Part shown: piece after piece, positions 1-7,194 of the stretch
Layout of the letters: each line of letters begins with the position of its first letter
How positions within the stretch are numbered: position 1 is the stretch's first letter
DNA from: JANXXV01 sp040002435
GTDB taxonomy: Bacteria > Acidobacteriota > Terriglobia > Bryobacterales > Bryobacteraceae
NCBI GenBank assembly: GCA_040002435.1
Contig: JBDUEM010000146.1
Span: forward strand, 1-18,194
Direction: 5' to 3'
Length of the DNA stretch: 18,194 nucleotides
Notes under the pieces: generated by a model
Seen by the model: only the letters and a program-made list of their open reading frames with translations
The model's database searches: none
Told to the model about the DNA's origin: nothing
Position numbers and translations under genes: made by a program

Positions 1-25
1 AGGATGTCTGCGAAGGAGTTGTCCT

Positions 26-1366
26 GTGTGGACGCAGATTGCTCGTCCATATCAATTTGTCGTGGATGCTTCATGGAATGTGGGGCTAGAAATCTATTCT
101 GACACAATCGCGGATAAGATAGCACTTGTGCCCAGTCCACAGGCGACTCGCCTGGTCCGCCCACAGGATTTCGTTTGGTTGTTGCTGTTCTCCGCGCTTG
201 CGGCCGCCAGTCCGTACCGCACGTGGCTTACCACCGGACTGCTGGTTGGCTTGGGATTATTTCAGATTGTCGAGCCCAGGGTGGAGTTCTTTGCGGGCAA
301 GCGGGGCACGGTGCTTTCGGTTCTGCTGAAGTTCGTGGTCTGCTATGCCATTATCGGCCTAACCAACGGCATTAGCAGCACATATTACCTCATCCTGCTG
401 CTTCCCGTAGTCTCCGCCGCCACGACGCTGAGCCTGCTTGCCACGGCGGGCTTCACGATTTTGGGGATGCTCTCCTATGTCTCGTTTCTACTGCCGGTTT
501 ACGTGGACTGGAAGACGTCCGAACTCGACGAACAAGCCATCGGCGAGATCGGATTGCGGACTCTCTTTCTGCCCTTGGTCGGCTTCCTGACGCATCAATT
601 AGCGGAAGCCAACCGGGTGGAAGCGCTGCGTTACCAGGCAGCCGCCGAACAACTTGCCGAGGCAAATCAAAGCCTCCAGAAGGCCGAGGATGCTGTGCGC
701 CGGTCTGAACGTCTGGCTGCGCTGGGTCAACTCACCGCGGGCTTGGCTCACGAGCTTCGGAATCCCATGGGTACGATGCGGGCGTCGGCGGAAATGCTGC
801 TCAACAATACGACCGAGCAGGATAGCCTGACGCGCGAACTCGCGGGTTTTATCGCCTCCGAAGTAGACCGCACCAACTCGCTGATTACGCGCTTTCTCGA
901 CTTCGCGCGGCCCATGCATCTGCGGCTCGAAAAAACCAATGTAGCCGGGATGATCGACAAAGCGATTAAGGAACTCGAGCAGCATAACCCGCCGTACGAA
1001 GTGACGGTGTACCGGAACTATTCGCCGGAGATCCCGTCGCTGGAACTGGATAGCGAGTGGATGGAGCGAGTCATCTATAACCTGCTGCTCAATGCGGCGC
1101 AGGCGACAACTCCCGGCGGCACGGTGACTGTCAAAACCCGGCTGATCGGGAGCCAGGTGGAAATTTCTGTGATCGACCGGGGCTCCGGCATTAAGAAGGA
1201 GCATCTCGGAAATATTTTCAATCCTTTCTTCACGACCAAATCAGACGGCGTTGGGTTGGGGCTGGCCATCGTGTCGAAGATAATCGACGAACACCATGGA
1301 ACCATCTCCATTGAGAGTGAACCCGGCAACGGAAGCCTTTTCCGCGTCTACCTGCCGGTGAAATAA
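26..1366 (+). CDS. Membrane sensor histidine kinase (NtrB/HisKA type)
   Basis: This is a two-component sensor kinase of 446 residues. The N-terminal part holds about six hydrophobic segments (roughly residues 47-190) with no obvious periplasmic domain, so sensing is probably within or at the membrane. A charged, coiled-coil-like linker follows (about 192-228). The HisKA dimerisation domain carries the phospho-acceptor in AHELRNP (His242). The ATPase domain shows the N box (NLLLNAAQA, 352-360), G1 (DRGSGI, 384-389), the F box (FNPFFTTK, 398-405) and G2 (GVGLGLA, 408-414), so it looks catalytically complete. The start is GTG with AAGGAG at 13-18, seven bases upstream. The frame stays open to the window edge, so a longer N-terminus is possible. 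No response regulator lies downstream; a partner may sit upstream, outside the window. The signal is unknown. Confidence 0.93.
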   Translation: MWTQIARPYQFVVDASWNVGLEIYSDTIADKIALVPSPQATRLVRPQDFVWLLLFSALAAASPYRTWLTTGLLVGLGLFQIVEPRVEFFAGKRGTVLSVLLKFVVCYAIIGLTNGISSTYYLILLLPVVSAATTLSLLATAGFTILGMLSYVSFLLPVYVDWKTSELDEQAIGEIGLRTLFLPLVGFLTHQLAEANRVEALRYQAAAEQLAEANQSLQKAEDAVRRSERLAALGQLTAGLAHELRNPMGTMRASAEMLLNNTTEQDSLTRELAGFIASEVDRTNSLITRFLDFARPMHLRLEKTNVAGMIDKAIKELEQHNPPYEVTVYRNYSPEIPSLELDSEWMERVIYNLLLNAAQATTPGGTVTVKTRLIGSQVEISVIDRGSGIKKEHLGNIFNPFFTTKSDGVGLGLAIVSKIIDEHHGTISIESEPGNGSLFRVYLPVK

Positions 1367-1479
1367 AGAAGAAAATTTCGACCGCCGCTCACTATTAGCT
1401 CAGAAACGATTTTTTGCTTGGTATGGAACGGCGGTTCGCGGGTGAATCCCGATGGAGCCCAAGAGCTTCAAAGGGAAAA

Positions 1480-1499
1480 GCCCGGGGTAGCGCCCGGGC
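1480..1499. terminator. GC-rich hairpin after the kinase, possible terminator
   Basis: GCCCGGG (1480-1486) pairs perfectly with CCCGGGC (1493-1499) around a six-base loop. It is preceded by AAAA but followed by CTTCC and not by a T tract, so it is not a textbook intrinsic terminator. It lies 114 bases after the kinase stop. It could equally be an interspersed palindromic repeat; a genome search would tell. Confidence 0.35.
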
Positions 1500-1534
1500 C
1501 TTCCATATATTACGAAGCAAAAGGGGTGGTTCTA

Positions 1535-1615
1535 TTGATCACTCGAAAGATCAGGATTGTACTGATTCTCATCGGTACGATTGAGTTGGCCGTCCTCATC
1601 CGAAGGATAAAGTAG
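1535..1615 (+). CDS. Possible 26-residue hydrophobic peptide
   Basis: A TTG-initiated frame of 26 codons ends in TAG at 1613-1615. AAGGGG at 1521-1526 gives a plausible ribosome site eight bases before TTG. The peptide begins MITRKIRIVLILIG and ends in a basic LIRRIK tail, so a hydrophobic core is flanked by basic residues at both ends, as in small membrane peptides. There is no recognised family, the start is weak, and the same bases also form hairpins (1536-1553 and 1568-1585). It may therefore be non-coding structure. Confidence 0.2.
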   Translation: MITRKIRIVLILIGTIELAVLIRRIK

Positions 1616-1622
1616 CTAACCG

Positions 1623-1652
1623 GGCCTGGCGAGCGGTGAACCTCGCTGGGCC
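1623..1652. repeat. Strong 11-bp stem hairpin upstream of the amidoligase operon
   Basis: GGCCTGGCGAG (1623-1633) pairs with CTCGCTGGGCC (1642-1652) along its whole length, as nine Watson-Crick and two adjacent G-T pairs with an eight-base loop. No T run follows, so it is more likely a structured leader element or repeat than an intrinsic terminator. It lies 128 bases upstream of the esterase start. Confidence 0.45.
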
Positions 1653-1780
1653 TCTGATCATCAGCATACCAGCACTCAGCGCAAATAACGCTAGGAAATC
1701 TCCGGCGTCTCAAAGGAGTAAGTACTTCAACCCTGCTGGAGCCGTCCCCATCGGCCATTGGGTTACCATGTGGTTTCCCC

Positions 1781-2497
1781 ATGCATCGCGAATACGTGAA
1801 GTGGTACAGCCCGTCGCTCCATCGGGAGATGGAACTCCTGGTCTTCGGCCACGCGGGTTTTCCGCTCCTCGTATTTCCCACTTCCCATGGGCGCTTCTTC
1901 GAATATGAAGATCGCGGGATGATCAACGCTCTGAGCCCGAAGATCGACCGAGGCGAACTGCAGGTCTGCTGCGTTGATAGCGTCGACCGGGAAAGCTGGT
2001 ACAACAAGCACATCCCTCCGTCAGACCGGCTGCACCGCCAGAATGCATTCGATGCCTACCTTGCCCTTGAGGTGATGCCGTACCTGCGCGACAAAAGTTC
2101 CTGGCCGCAGATTGCCACCACGGGCTGCAGTTTCGGCGGCTATCATGCCATCAATTTCGCACTCCGTCATCCAAGCCTGGTTACGTATTCCGTCAGCATG
2201 AGCGGCGCGTTCAATATTCCTGAGCGGTTCCTTGGCGGATTTCATAATGTCGATGCTTATTTTCACAGCCCGCTCGAATATTTAACCAATTTGAATGATG
2301 GCAATCTGTTGGAGCAGATGCGGCACAATTACTACGTCCTGGCCGTGGGGGACCATGACCCGCTTTTCGATCAGAACGTCCGTCTCGCCCACACGCTGGG
2401 AACCAAACACATCCCGCACAAACTGGATGTCTGGCAAGGCTTCGGCCACGATTGGCACTGGTGGCGGAGCATGGCAGCCAAGTTCTTTCTGGAATAG
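1781..2497 (+). CDS. Alpha/beta-hydrolase esterase (COG4947/esterase D-like)
   Basis: A cytoplasmic serine hydrolase of 238 residues, with no signal peptide or membrane segment. The nucleophile elbow is GCSFGG (Ser117). A candidate acid lies in GDHDPLF (Asp191 or Asp193) and a candidate base in GFGHDWHWW (His223 or His226), in the expected order Ser-Asp-His. It resembles the putative esterase family (PF00756-like) known to cleave small acyl esters; the substrate here is unknown. The ATG has no good Shine-Dalgarno sequence, so the start is the least certain in the operon, but no better in-frame start was found. It is the first of five same-strand genes and stops 17 bases before the ATP-grasp gene. 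Inference: it removes an ester from, or hydrolyses, the product or precursor of the ligases that follow. Confidence 0.85.
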   Translation: MHREYVKWYSPSLHREMELLVFGHAGFPLLVFPTSHGRFFEYEDRGMINALSPKIDRGELQVCCVDSVDRESWYNKHIPPSDRLHRQNAFDAYLALEVMPYLRDKSSWPQIATTGCSFGGYHAINFALRHPSLVTYSVSMSGAFNIPERFLGGFHNVDAYFHSPLEYLTNLNDGNLLEQMRHNYYVLAVGDHDPLFDQNVRLAHTLGTKHIPHKLDVWQGFGHDWHWWRSMAAKFFLE

Positions 2498-2514
2498 GAG
2501 ATCGCAGAATAACC

Positions 2515-3468
2515 ATGAAGAAGATTGGAATTCTATACGGGATGGAGGACTCCTTTCCGCCTGCTTTGGTCGAACGTATTAACGACCTGATTGCCAGCCG
2601 TGGTATTCCGGAACTCCGGGCCGAGAGTCTTCATACGGGCGGCGTGCGCATGGCTGTGCCCTGCGGCTACCGCCTGATTGTCGACCGCATCTCCCACGAC
2701 ATTCCCTTCTACCGCTCCTATCTGAAAAATGCGGTTCTCACGGGAACAACCGTCATCAACAATCCGTTCTGGTGGAGCGCCGACGACAAATTCTTCAACT
2801 ACGCGCTGGCATCGAGGTTGGGCATCGCCATTCCGCCTACGATCCTTCTGCCTCACAAGCAATTTCCCACCGGCACCACCGCCAAGTCGATGCGCAATCT
2901 GGAGTACCCGCTCGATTGGGAATCCATCTTCGAGTACGTGGGGTTTCCCGCCTTCCTCAAGCCTCACGACGGCGGGGGCTGGAGGGACGTCTACCGGGTG
3001 GATAATGCAGGCGATTTTTTCGGAGCCTATGATCAGAGCCGCGACCTCTGCATGACACTGCAGCGGGGAGTGAACTTCTCCGAATACTTCCGGTGTTACT
3101 GCATCAATCGCGAAAAGGTTCACATCATGCGCTACGATCCCCGGCAGCCGCATCATCTGCGCTACATTGCGGGAAACCCTCCGCCCGACCCTGCGATGAA
3201 AGAGCGCCTGACCAAAGATTCGCTCACCATCTGCAAGGCCCTGGGGTACGATCTCAACACCGTGGAATTCGCGGTGGAGGACGGCATCCCCTATGCGATA
3301 GATTTCATGAACCCGGCGCCGGACGCAGGATTGGAGTCGGTCGGTCCGGACAATTTTCAATGGATCGTCGACGCGGTGGCGGAGATGGCGATCGAGAAAG
3401 CGCTGGCGCCGCCGACGCCTCCGCCGCTCACCTGGGCCGCGTTCCTGACCGAATCCAACGTAGAGTAG
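2515..3468 (+). CDS. ATP-grasp ligase (RimK/glutathione synthetase/D-Ala ligase-like)
   Basis: A 317-residue cytoplasmic ATP-grasp protein. Members of this superfamily join a carboxylate to an amine or thiol through an acyl-phosphate. Residues 1-110 resemble the N-terminal pre-ATP-grasp domain (MKKIGILYG start). The nucleotide-binding lysine and glycine-rich loop are in FLKPHDGGGW (Lys149). The metal-binding end is TVEFAVEDGIPYAIDFMNPA, with Glu251, Asp263 and Asn266 as likely magnesium ligands. The frame extends upstream to 2452, but ATG 2515 is preferred because it begins a typical beta-strand and has AGGAG at 2496-2500 (14-base spacing, rather long). The gene is 4 bases ahead of the carboxylate-amine ligase. 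The substrate cannot be read from sequence. Confidence 0.88.
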   Translation: MKKIGILYGMEDSFPPALVERINDLIASRGIPELRAESLHTGGVRMAVPCGYRLIVDRISHDIPFYRSYLKNAVLTGTTVINNPFWWSADDKFFNYALASRLGIAIPPTILLPHKQFPTGTTAKSMRNLEYPLDWESIFEYVGFPAFLKPHDGGGWRDVYRVDNAGDFFGAYDQSRDLCMTLQRGVNFSEYFRCYCINREKVHIMRYDPRQPHHLRYIAGNPPPDPAMKERLTKDSLTICKALGYDLNTVEFAVEDGIPYAIDFMNPAPDAGLESVGPDNFQWIVDAVAEMAIEKALAPPTPPPLTWAAFLTESNVE

Positions 3469-3472
3469 AGGA

Positions 3473-4618
3473 ATGAGCCGTCCCAGCCTCACGATCGGGA
3501 TCGAAGAGGAATACCAGACCATCGATCCGGAGACGCGCGATCTGCGGTCGCACATCCAGGCTGAAATCATCGAGAAGGGACGGATGATCCTCGCCGAGCA
3601 GGTGAAGCCGGAGATGCATCAGTCCGTCATCGAGATAGGGACGGTGGTTTGCAAGAACATTCATCAAGCCAAGGACGAAATCCGCACCATCCGCCGCGAG
3701 ATCGTCAACCTGGCTCGCAAAAACGGGCTGCGAATCGCAGGCGGAGGCACACATCCTTTTGCGGAATGGGCGCGCCAGGAGATCTATCCCGATCCTCGCT
3801 ACCAGGTGATCGTCGAAGATCTTAAGATGGTGGCGCGTGCCAATCTCATCTTCGGGCTGCATGTCCATATCGGTGTCGAAGACCGCGAGACGGCTATACA
3901 GATCATGAATGGCGCGCGCTATTTCCTGCCCCATTTGCTGGCTGTCTCCGCCAATTCGCCCTTCTGGCAAGGCATGGAAACCGGCCTCAAATCCTATCGC
4001 TGTAAAGTGTTCGACAAATTTCCTCGCACCAACATCCCGGACGTCTACCATAGCTGGAGCGAGTTTGAGAACTACGTCGACCTGCTGATCAAAACCAAGT
4101 GCATCGACAATGCCAAGAAAATCTGGTGGGACATCCGTCCGCATCCGCATTACCCGACGCTTGAATTTCGAGTCTGTGACATGCCGATGCGGCTGGATGA
4201 ATCCATCGCGATCGCCGCGCTTTGCCAGGCGATCATCGCTAAGCTCTATAAGATTCATGAGAAGAACCAGAGCTTCCGGCATTACAGCCGCGCCCTGCTG
4301 ATGGAGAACAAGTGGCGGGCGGCGAGGTACGGTTTGGATGGGAACCTGATTGATTTCGGCAAGCAGACGGAAGTTCCCGAGCGTGAGCTGATGGGCGAGG
4401 TCCTCGAGTTTGTGGACGACGTAGTGGACGATCTTGGAAGCCGCGATGAGCTGATGTATTTTCACCGGATTCTGCGCCATGGCACTGGAGCCGACCGCCA
4501 GCTTCGCGTGTTCCGGGAGACCGGTGATCTGAAGAAAGTGGTGGACTATATGATTTCCGAGACAGAGGCCGGTCTCTTTGAGGATTCACGTACGGCTGCC
4601 GCGGCCGAGGTCCAATGA
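3473..4618 (+). CDS. Carboxylate-amine ligase, GCS2/YbdK family
   Basis: A 381-residue protein of the glutamate-cysteine ligase type 2 family (PF04107), which forms gamma-glutamyl-like amide bonds using ATP with a glutamine-synthetase-like fold. Visible family motifs are TIGIEEEY (7-14, metal-binding glutamates), GLHVHIGV (128-135), ANSPFW (160-165) and the strand DIRPHPHYPTLEFRVCDMP (220-238). Length is normal for the family. ATG 3473 is the only start ahead of the EEEY motif. Its stop overlaps the next ATG by four bases (4615-4618), so translation is probably coupled. YbdK of Escherichia coli has weak glutamate-cysteine ligase activity, but family members next to ATP-grasp genes often act in other pathways, so a glutathione role is not assumed. 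Confidence 0.93.
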   Translation: MSRPSLTIGIEEEYQTIDPETRDLRSHIQAEIIEKGRMILAEQVKPEMHQSVIEIGTVVCKNIHQAKDEIRTIRREIVNLARKNGLRIAGGGTHPFAEWARQEIYPDPRYQVIVEDLKMVARANLIFGLHVHIGVEDRETAIQIMNGARYFLPHLLAVSANSPFWQGMETGLKSYRCKVFDKFPRTNIPDVYHSWSEFENYVDLLIKTKCIDNAKKIWWDIRPHPHYPTLEFRVCDMPMRLDESIAIAALCQAIIAKLYKIHEKNQSFRHYSRALLMENKWRAARYGLDGNLIDFGKQTEVPERELMGEVLEFVDDVVDDLGSRDELMYFHRILRHGTGADRQLRVFRETGDLKKVVDYMISETEAGLFEDSRTAAAAEVQ

Positions 4619-5652
4619 CGCTTTCCGATATCCGGTACGATCCCGAATTCCGCCCTGCGGCGCACAATGCTGTCTCCCAATGCTTGCGGATCCAAAAGTT
4701 CGAAAAAGTTACCCTGATCACCGACCACGCCTGTCAGGAAATTGCGGCCAGCATAGCCGCTGAACTTTCTGAGCAGGAGATTCAGTACAACGCATTTGTG
4801 TTGGAAGAACTGGCGCCTCGCCCGCTGGTGGATATGCCGCAAGAAGTGCTGGGCGATATGGAAACCAGCGAGGTAAGCATCTTCGCCGTGAAGGCGCAAA
4901 TGAATGAACTTCACAGCAGGATGCAGATGACCGATGTGGTGAACCGGCGCAAAATGCGGCACGCCCACATGGTCAACATTGAGCCGCGCATCATGCTGGA
5001 AGGCATGCGCGCCAACTTCCTGGAAGTGGACCGTATCAGCATTCAGGTCTGGCAAATGGCCAGCCGGGCCCGGGAGATTCGCGCCACCAACCCCGCGGGA
5101 ACTGATATCACCGGCCTGTTTACTCCCGACTACAAGTGGCTGAAAACCAGCGGCATCATCAGCGCGAACAAATGGGGCAATTTGCCGGGTGGAGAAACTT
5201 TCACTACGCCCGAGCGCGTGGATGGGACCTTTGTTGTAGACGGCGTTGTCGGCGATTACCTCTGCGAAAAGTATGGCGATCTCGCCGATACTCCGCTGAC
5301 GATTCGGGTGCAGGACAGCCGGCTGATGGAAGCCCACAGCAGCAACAAGGAGTTACAAGATGAGTTCTGGCGCTATTGCCATACCGACGAGAACAGCAAT
5401 CGCGTGGGGGAATTCGCCATCGGCACCAATATCGGCGTGCGCGATGTGATCGGTAATATTCTGCAGGATGAAAAGATCCCGGGAATCCACATTGCTTTCG
5501 GTAATCCCTACGGCGCCCACACTGGCGCAGACTGGTTTTCCCGGACTCATATCGACGTAGTGGGCCGTAAGTTCGACATCTGGATTGACGGCCTGCACAT
5601 CATGCACCGCGGAGCCTTCCTTCTTGATTCCCTCCCTGCGCCGCAAGTTTAA
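4615..5652 (+). CDS. M29-type metallo-aminopeptidase (AmpS/aminopeptidase T-like)
   Basis: A 345-residue cytoplasmic protein of the thermophilic aminopeptidase group (M29, also related to NicX-type hydrolases). The family metal-ligand landmarks are present in order: PGGETFTTP (Glu194), GEFAIGTN (Glu266), HIAFGNPYG (His292) and THIDVV (His312, Asp314), with FDIWIDG near the end. It should therefore bind two metal ions and hydrolyse an amide bond, often an N-terminal residue. Its ATG overlaps the ligase stop (ATGA), and its own 3' end overlaps the next gene. No signal peptide is seen. Inference: it trims or matures a product of the three flanking ligases, or degrades it. It is shorter than typical AmpS (about 410 residues), mostly at the N-terminus. 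Confidence 0.88.
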   Translation: MTLSDIRYDPEFRPAAHNAVSQCLRIQKFEKVTLITDHACQEIAASIAAELSEQEIQYNAFVLEELAPRPLVDMPQEVLGDMETSEVSIFAVKAQMNELHSRMQMTDVVNRRKMRHAHMVNIEPRIMLEGMRANFLEVDRISIQVWQMASRAREIRATNPAGTDITGLFTPDYKWLKTSGIISANKWGNLPGGETFTTPERVDGTFVVDGVVGDYLCEKYGDLADTPLTIRVQDSRLMEAHSSNKELQDEFWRYCHTDENSNRVGEFAIGTNIGVRDVIGNILQDEKIPGIHIAFGNPYGAHTGADWFSRTHIDVVGRKFDIWIDGLHIMHRGAFLLDSLPAPQV

Positions 5653-6793
5653 CGACGAGTTCACGGAAGAAAAGCATGCGCGCTTCGTGGCGCTGTTAAG
5701 CGAGCGCACCGGTGCGCCGCCGCAATTCCAGCATAACGAGACGCCTTGTTTTTTCGAAGCGGCGTTAATCGAAAAAATGGAGCGCTACGGCAAGGAGATG
5801 CTGGAAACTCTGCTGGCCGACGACGACTACCGTAAGGTATCCGATGCGGCCATCCCACCGGAATTCAAGGTCCAACGGGAGGACTCAGTGCCGCTGTTTA
5901 TCCAGGTAGATTTTGGCCTGGACGAGAACCACGAGCCGAAGCTGGTGGAGATGCAAGGCTTCCCCTCGCTGTACGCCTATCAGCCGGTGGTGGCAGAGTG
6001 CTACCGCGAGGCATACGCGATCGATCTGCCTTATCTTCCGGGCGGCCTCAGCCTCGATGATTACAATGCTTTGCTCCGCCGCGCCATCGTAGCCGATCAC
6101 GATCGGCAAAACGTGATTCTGATGGAGATCGATCCCTGGCATCAAAAGACCTCGGCTGACTTCCGCCTCACCGAAAAGATTTGCGGCATCAAGACAGTCG
6201 ATATCGCGCATATCACCAGGGAAGGCCGGCGGTTGTTTCACGATGGAGTTCCTATTCATCGCATTTACAATCGGGCGATCGTAGACGAACTGCAGCGCCG
6301 GCAGATAGCCCTGCAGTTCGATTTCCGCGACGATCTTGACGTGGAATGGGCCGGTCACCCGAACTGGTTCTTTCGCCTCAGCAAGTTCTCACTGCCGTAC
6401 ATAAAGCACCCGGCCGTCCCCGAGACTCGCTTCCTGGATGACCTGGATCGCGTAGCAGATCCGGAAAGAGTAGTGCTGAAGCCGCTTTTTTCGTTCGCCG
6501 GACTTGGGGTGGTGGTTGGCCCGTCGGCAGAACAGATCGAAGCGGCGCGGGGACATGGCTACATCGTGCAAGATCGCGTCGACTTTACGCCCGTTATCGA
6601 GACGCCACACGGTCCAGATAAGGTGGAAATCCGCGTCATGTATTTATGGCTGGATACGCTGCGCGCGGTCAACACGGTGGTGCGCACCGGCCGCGGCAGC
6701 CAGATGGGCGTGGATCACAACAAGAACATGAACTGGGTAGGCGCCTCGGCGGCGTTCCTCAGCCCTTCTTCTTATCCGCCTCCGGATAGATGA
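5624..6793 (+). CDS. Circularly permuted-like ATP-grasp enzyme
   Basis: A 389-residue protein with ATP-grasp hallmarks in unusual order. VDFGLDENHEPKLVEMQGF (95-113), which resembles the acidic metal-binding end of ATP-grasp, precedes the nucleotide-binding segment VVLKPLFSFAGLGVVVGP (283-300, Lys286 and the glycine-rich loop). VEIRVMYLW (334-342) and the NKNMNWVGASAAF tail follow. This order suggests a circular permutation. The frame opens at TTG 5585, but TTG 5624 is preferred because GGAG at 5611-5614 is nine bases upstream; it overlaps the peptidase gene by 29 bases. CTG 5636 is an alternative. The 3' end overlaps the opposing rhodanese gene by 35 bases. It is probably the last gene of the five-gene operon and a second amide ligase. 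The substrate is unknown. Confidence 0.82.
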   Translation: MIPSLRRKFNDEFTEEKHARFVALLSERTGAPPQFQHNETPCFFEAALIEKMERYGKEMLETLLADDDYRKVSDAAIPPEFKVQREDSVPLFIQVDFGLDENHEPKLVEMQGFPSLYAYQPVVAECYREAYAIDLPYLPGGLSLDDYNALLRRAIVADHDRQNVILMEIDPWHQKTSADFRLTEKICGIKTVDIAHITREGRRLFHDGVPIHRIYNRAIVDELQRRQIALQFDFRDDLDVEWAGHPNWFFRLSKFSLPYIKHPAVPETRFLDDLDRVADPERVVLKPLFSFAGLGVVVGPSAEQIEAARGHGYIVQDRVDFTPVIETPHGPDKVEIRVMYLWLDTLRAVNTVVRTGRGSQMGVDHNKNMNWVGASAAFLSPSSYPPPDR

Positions 6794-7151
6794 CCTTCTT
6801 GCCTTTCTCCTTCCACTCTTCCATCCCGCAGGCGCCTATCACCTGGAAGCCATTCTTTTCCAGTATGGCCGCTGCGCGCCCTGCCCTGGTGCCGTGGCTG
6901 CATGCCGTCACAATTGGTTTGTTTTTCGGAATCTCTTTCATCCGTGACTCTAATTGGGCCAGAGGGATATTCACGTATCCCGGCATGGTTCCCAGTTTTT
7001 GAATTTCATCCGGCTCCCGGACGTCCAAAAAGAAGACCGCCCCCTTCTTCTCCATGGCTTTTTCCACTTCGTCCGGCGTCATCTTCTTCTGGGCGAAGGC
7101 CAGAGTGACGGACAGCGCCAGCAAGCCGGCAATCGCGATCAGTTTGTTCAT
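6759..7151 (-). CDS. Exported rhodanese-domain protein
   Basis: A 130-residue protein: a signal peptide (basic MNK, a hydrophobic stretch to about residue 18, cleavage likely after AFA at 18-20) and one rhodanese domain. The catalytic loop is CSHGTRAG with Cys84, so sulfur-transferase activity is possible; FLDVREPDEI (41-50) and GACGMEEWKEKG (107-118) are further family landmarks. Single-domain exported rhodaneses are often linked to periplasmic sulfur or redox chemistry; the acceptor is unknown. ATG 7151 is chosen because GAGG lies eight bases upstream; GTG 7160 would add three residues. The gene faces the ATP-grasp gene tail to tail and diverges from the ThuA-like gene with 43 bases between starts. 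Confidence 0.88.
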   Translation of the reverse strand: MNKLIAIAGLLALSVTLAFAQKKMTPDEVEKAMEKKGAVFFLDVREPDEIQKLGTMPGYVNIPLAQLESRMKEIPKNKPIVTACSHGTRAGRAAAILEKNGFQVIGACGMEEWKEKGKKVIYPEADKKKG

Positions 7152-7171
7152 CAGCAGCACCTCGGGCTAAA

Positions 7172-7187
7172 GTCAGTATAGACTGAC
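7172..7187. promoter_or_regulatory. Inverted repeat in the rhodanese/ThuA divergent promoter region
   Basis: GTCAGT (7172-7177) and ACTGAC (7182-7187) are perfect inverted arms around ATAG. The element sits in the 43-base gap between the two divergent starts and contains a TATACT-like -10 on the minus strand at 7181-7176. A matching -35 is not seen. It may be an operator, or chance. Confidence 0.3.
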
Positions 7188-7194
7188 GGAGCCC

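Larger units (their letters stand above)
1367..1780. other. Intergenic gap with multiple hairpins
   Basis: This 414-base gap separates the kinase from the esterase-led operon. It holds four short inverted repeats between 1480 and 1652 (the two best are listed separately), a possible 26-codon peptide frame at 1535-1615, and no convincing sigma70 promoter. The 125 bases before the esterase ATG show no clear structure. It may contain the kinase terminator plus the leader of the operon. Confidence 0.6.

Noticed and set aside
4..102. Short cysteine-rich frame starting ATG at 4, overlapping the kinase start
   Set aside because: It overlaps the well-supported kinase start in another frame, has no recognised family, and could be the 3' end of a gene outside the window; not enough to call.
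1418..1534. Longer frame leading into the small peptide
   Set aside because: The start at 1418 lacks a ribosome site and the added sequence runs through the GC-rich hairpin at 1480-1499; only the part from 1535 is conceivable.
2533..3570. 345-residue minus-strand frame opposite the ATP-grasp gene
   Set aside because: Shadow of the real gene: arginine- and proline-rich low-complexity composition with no family motifs.
4546..5337. 263-residue minus-strand frame opposite the aminopeptidase gene
   Set aside because: Lies wholly opposite two well-supported coupled genes and has no domain motifs.
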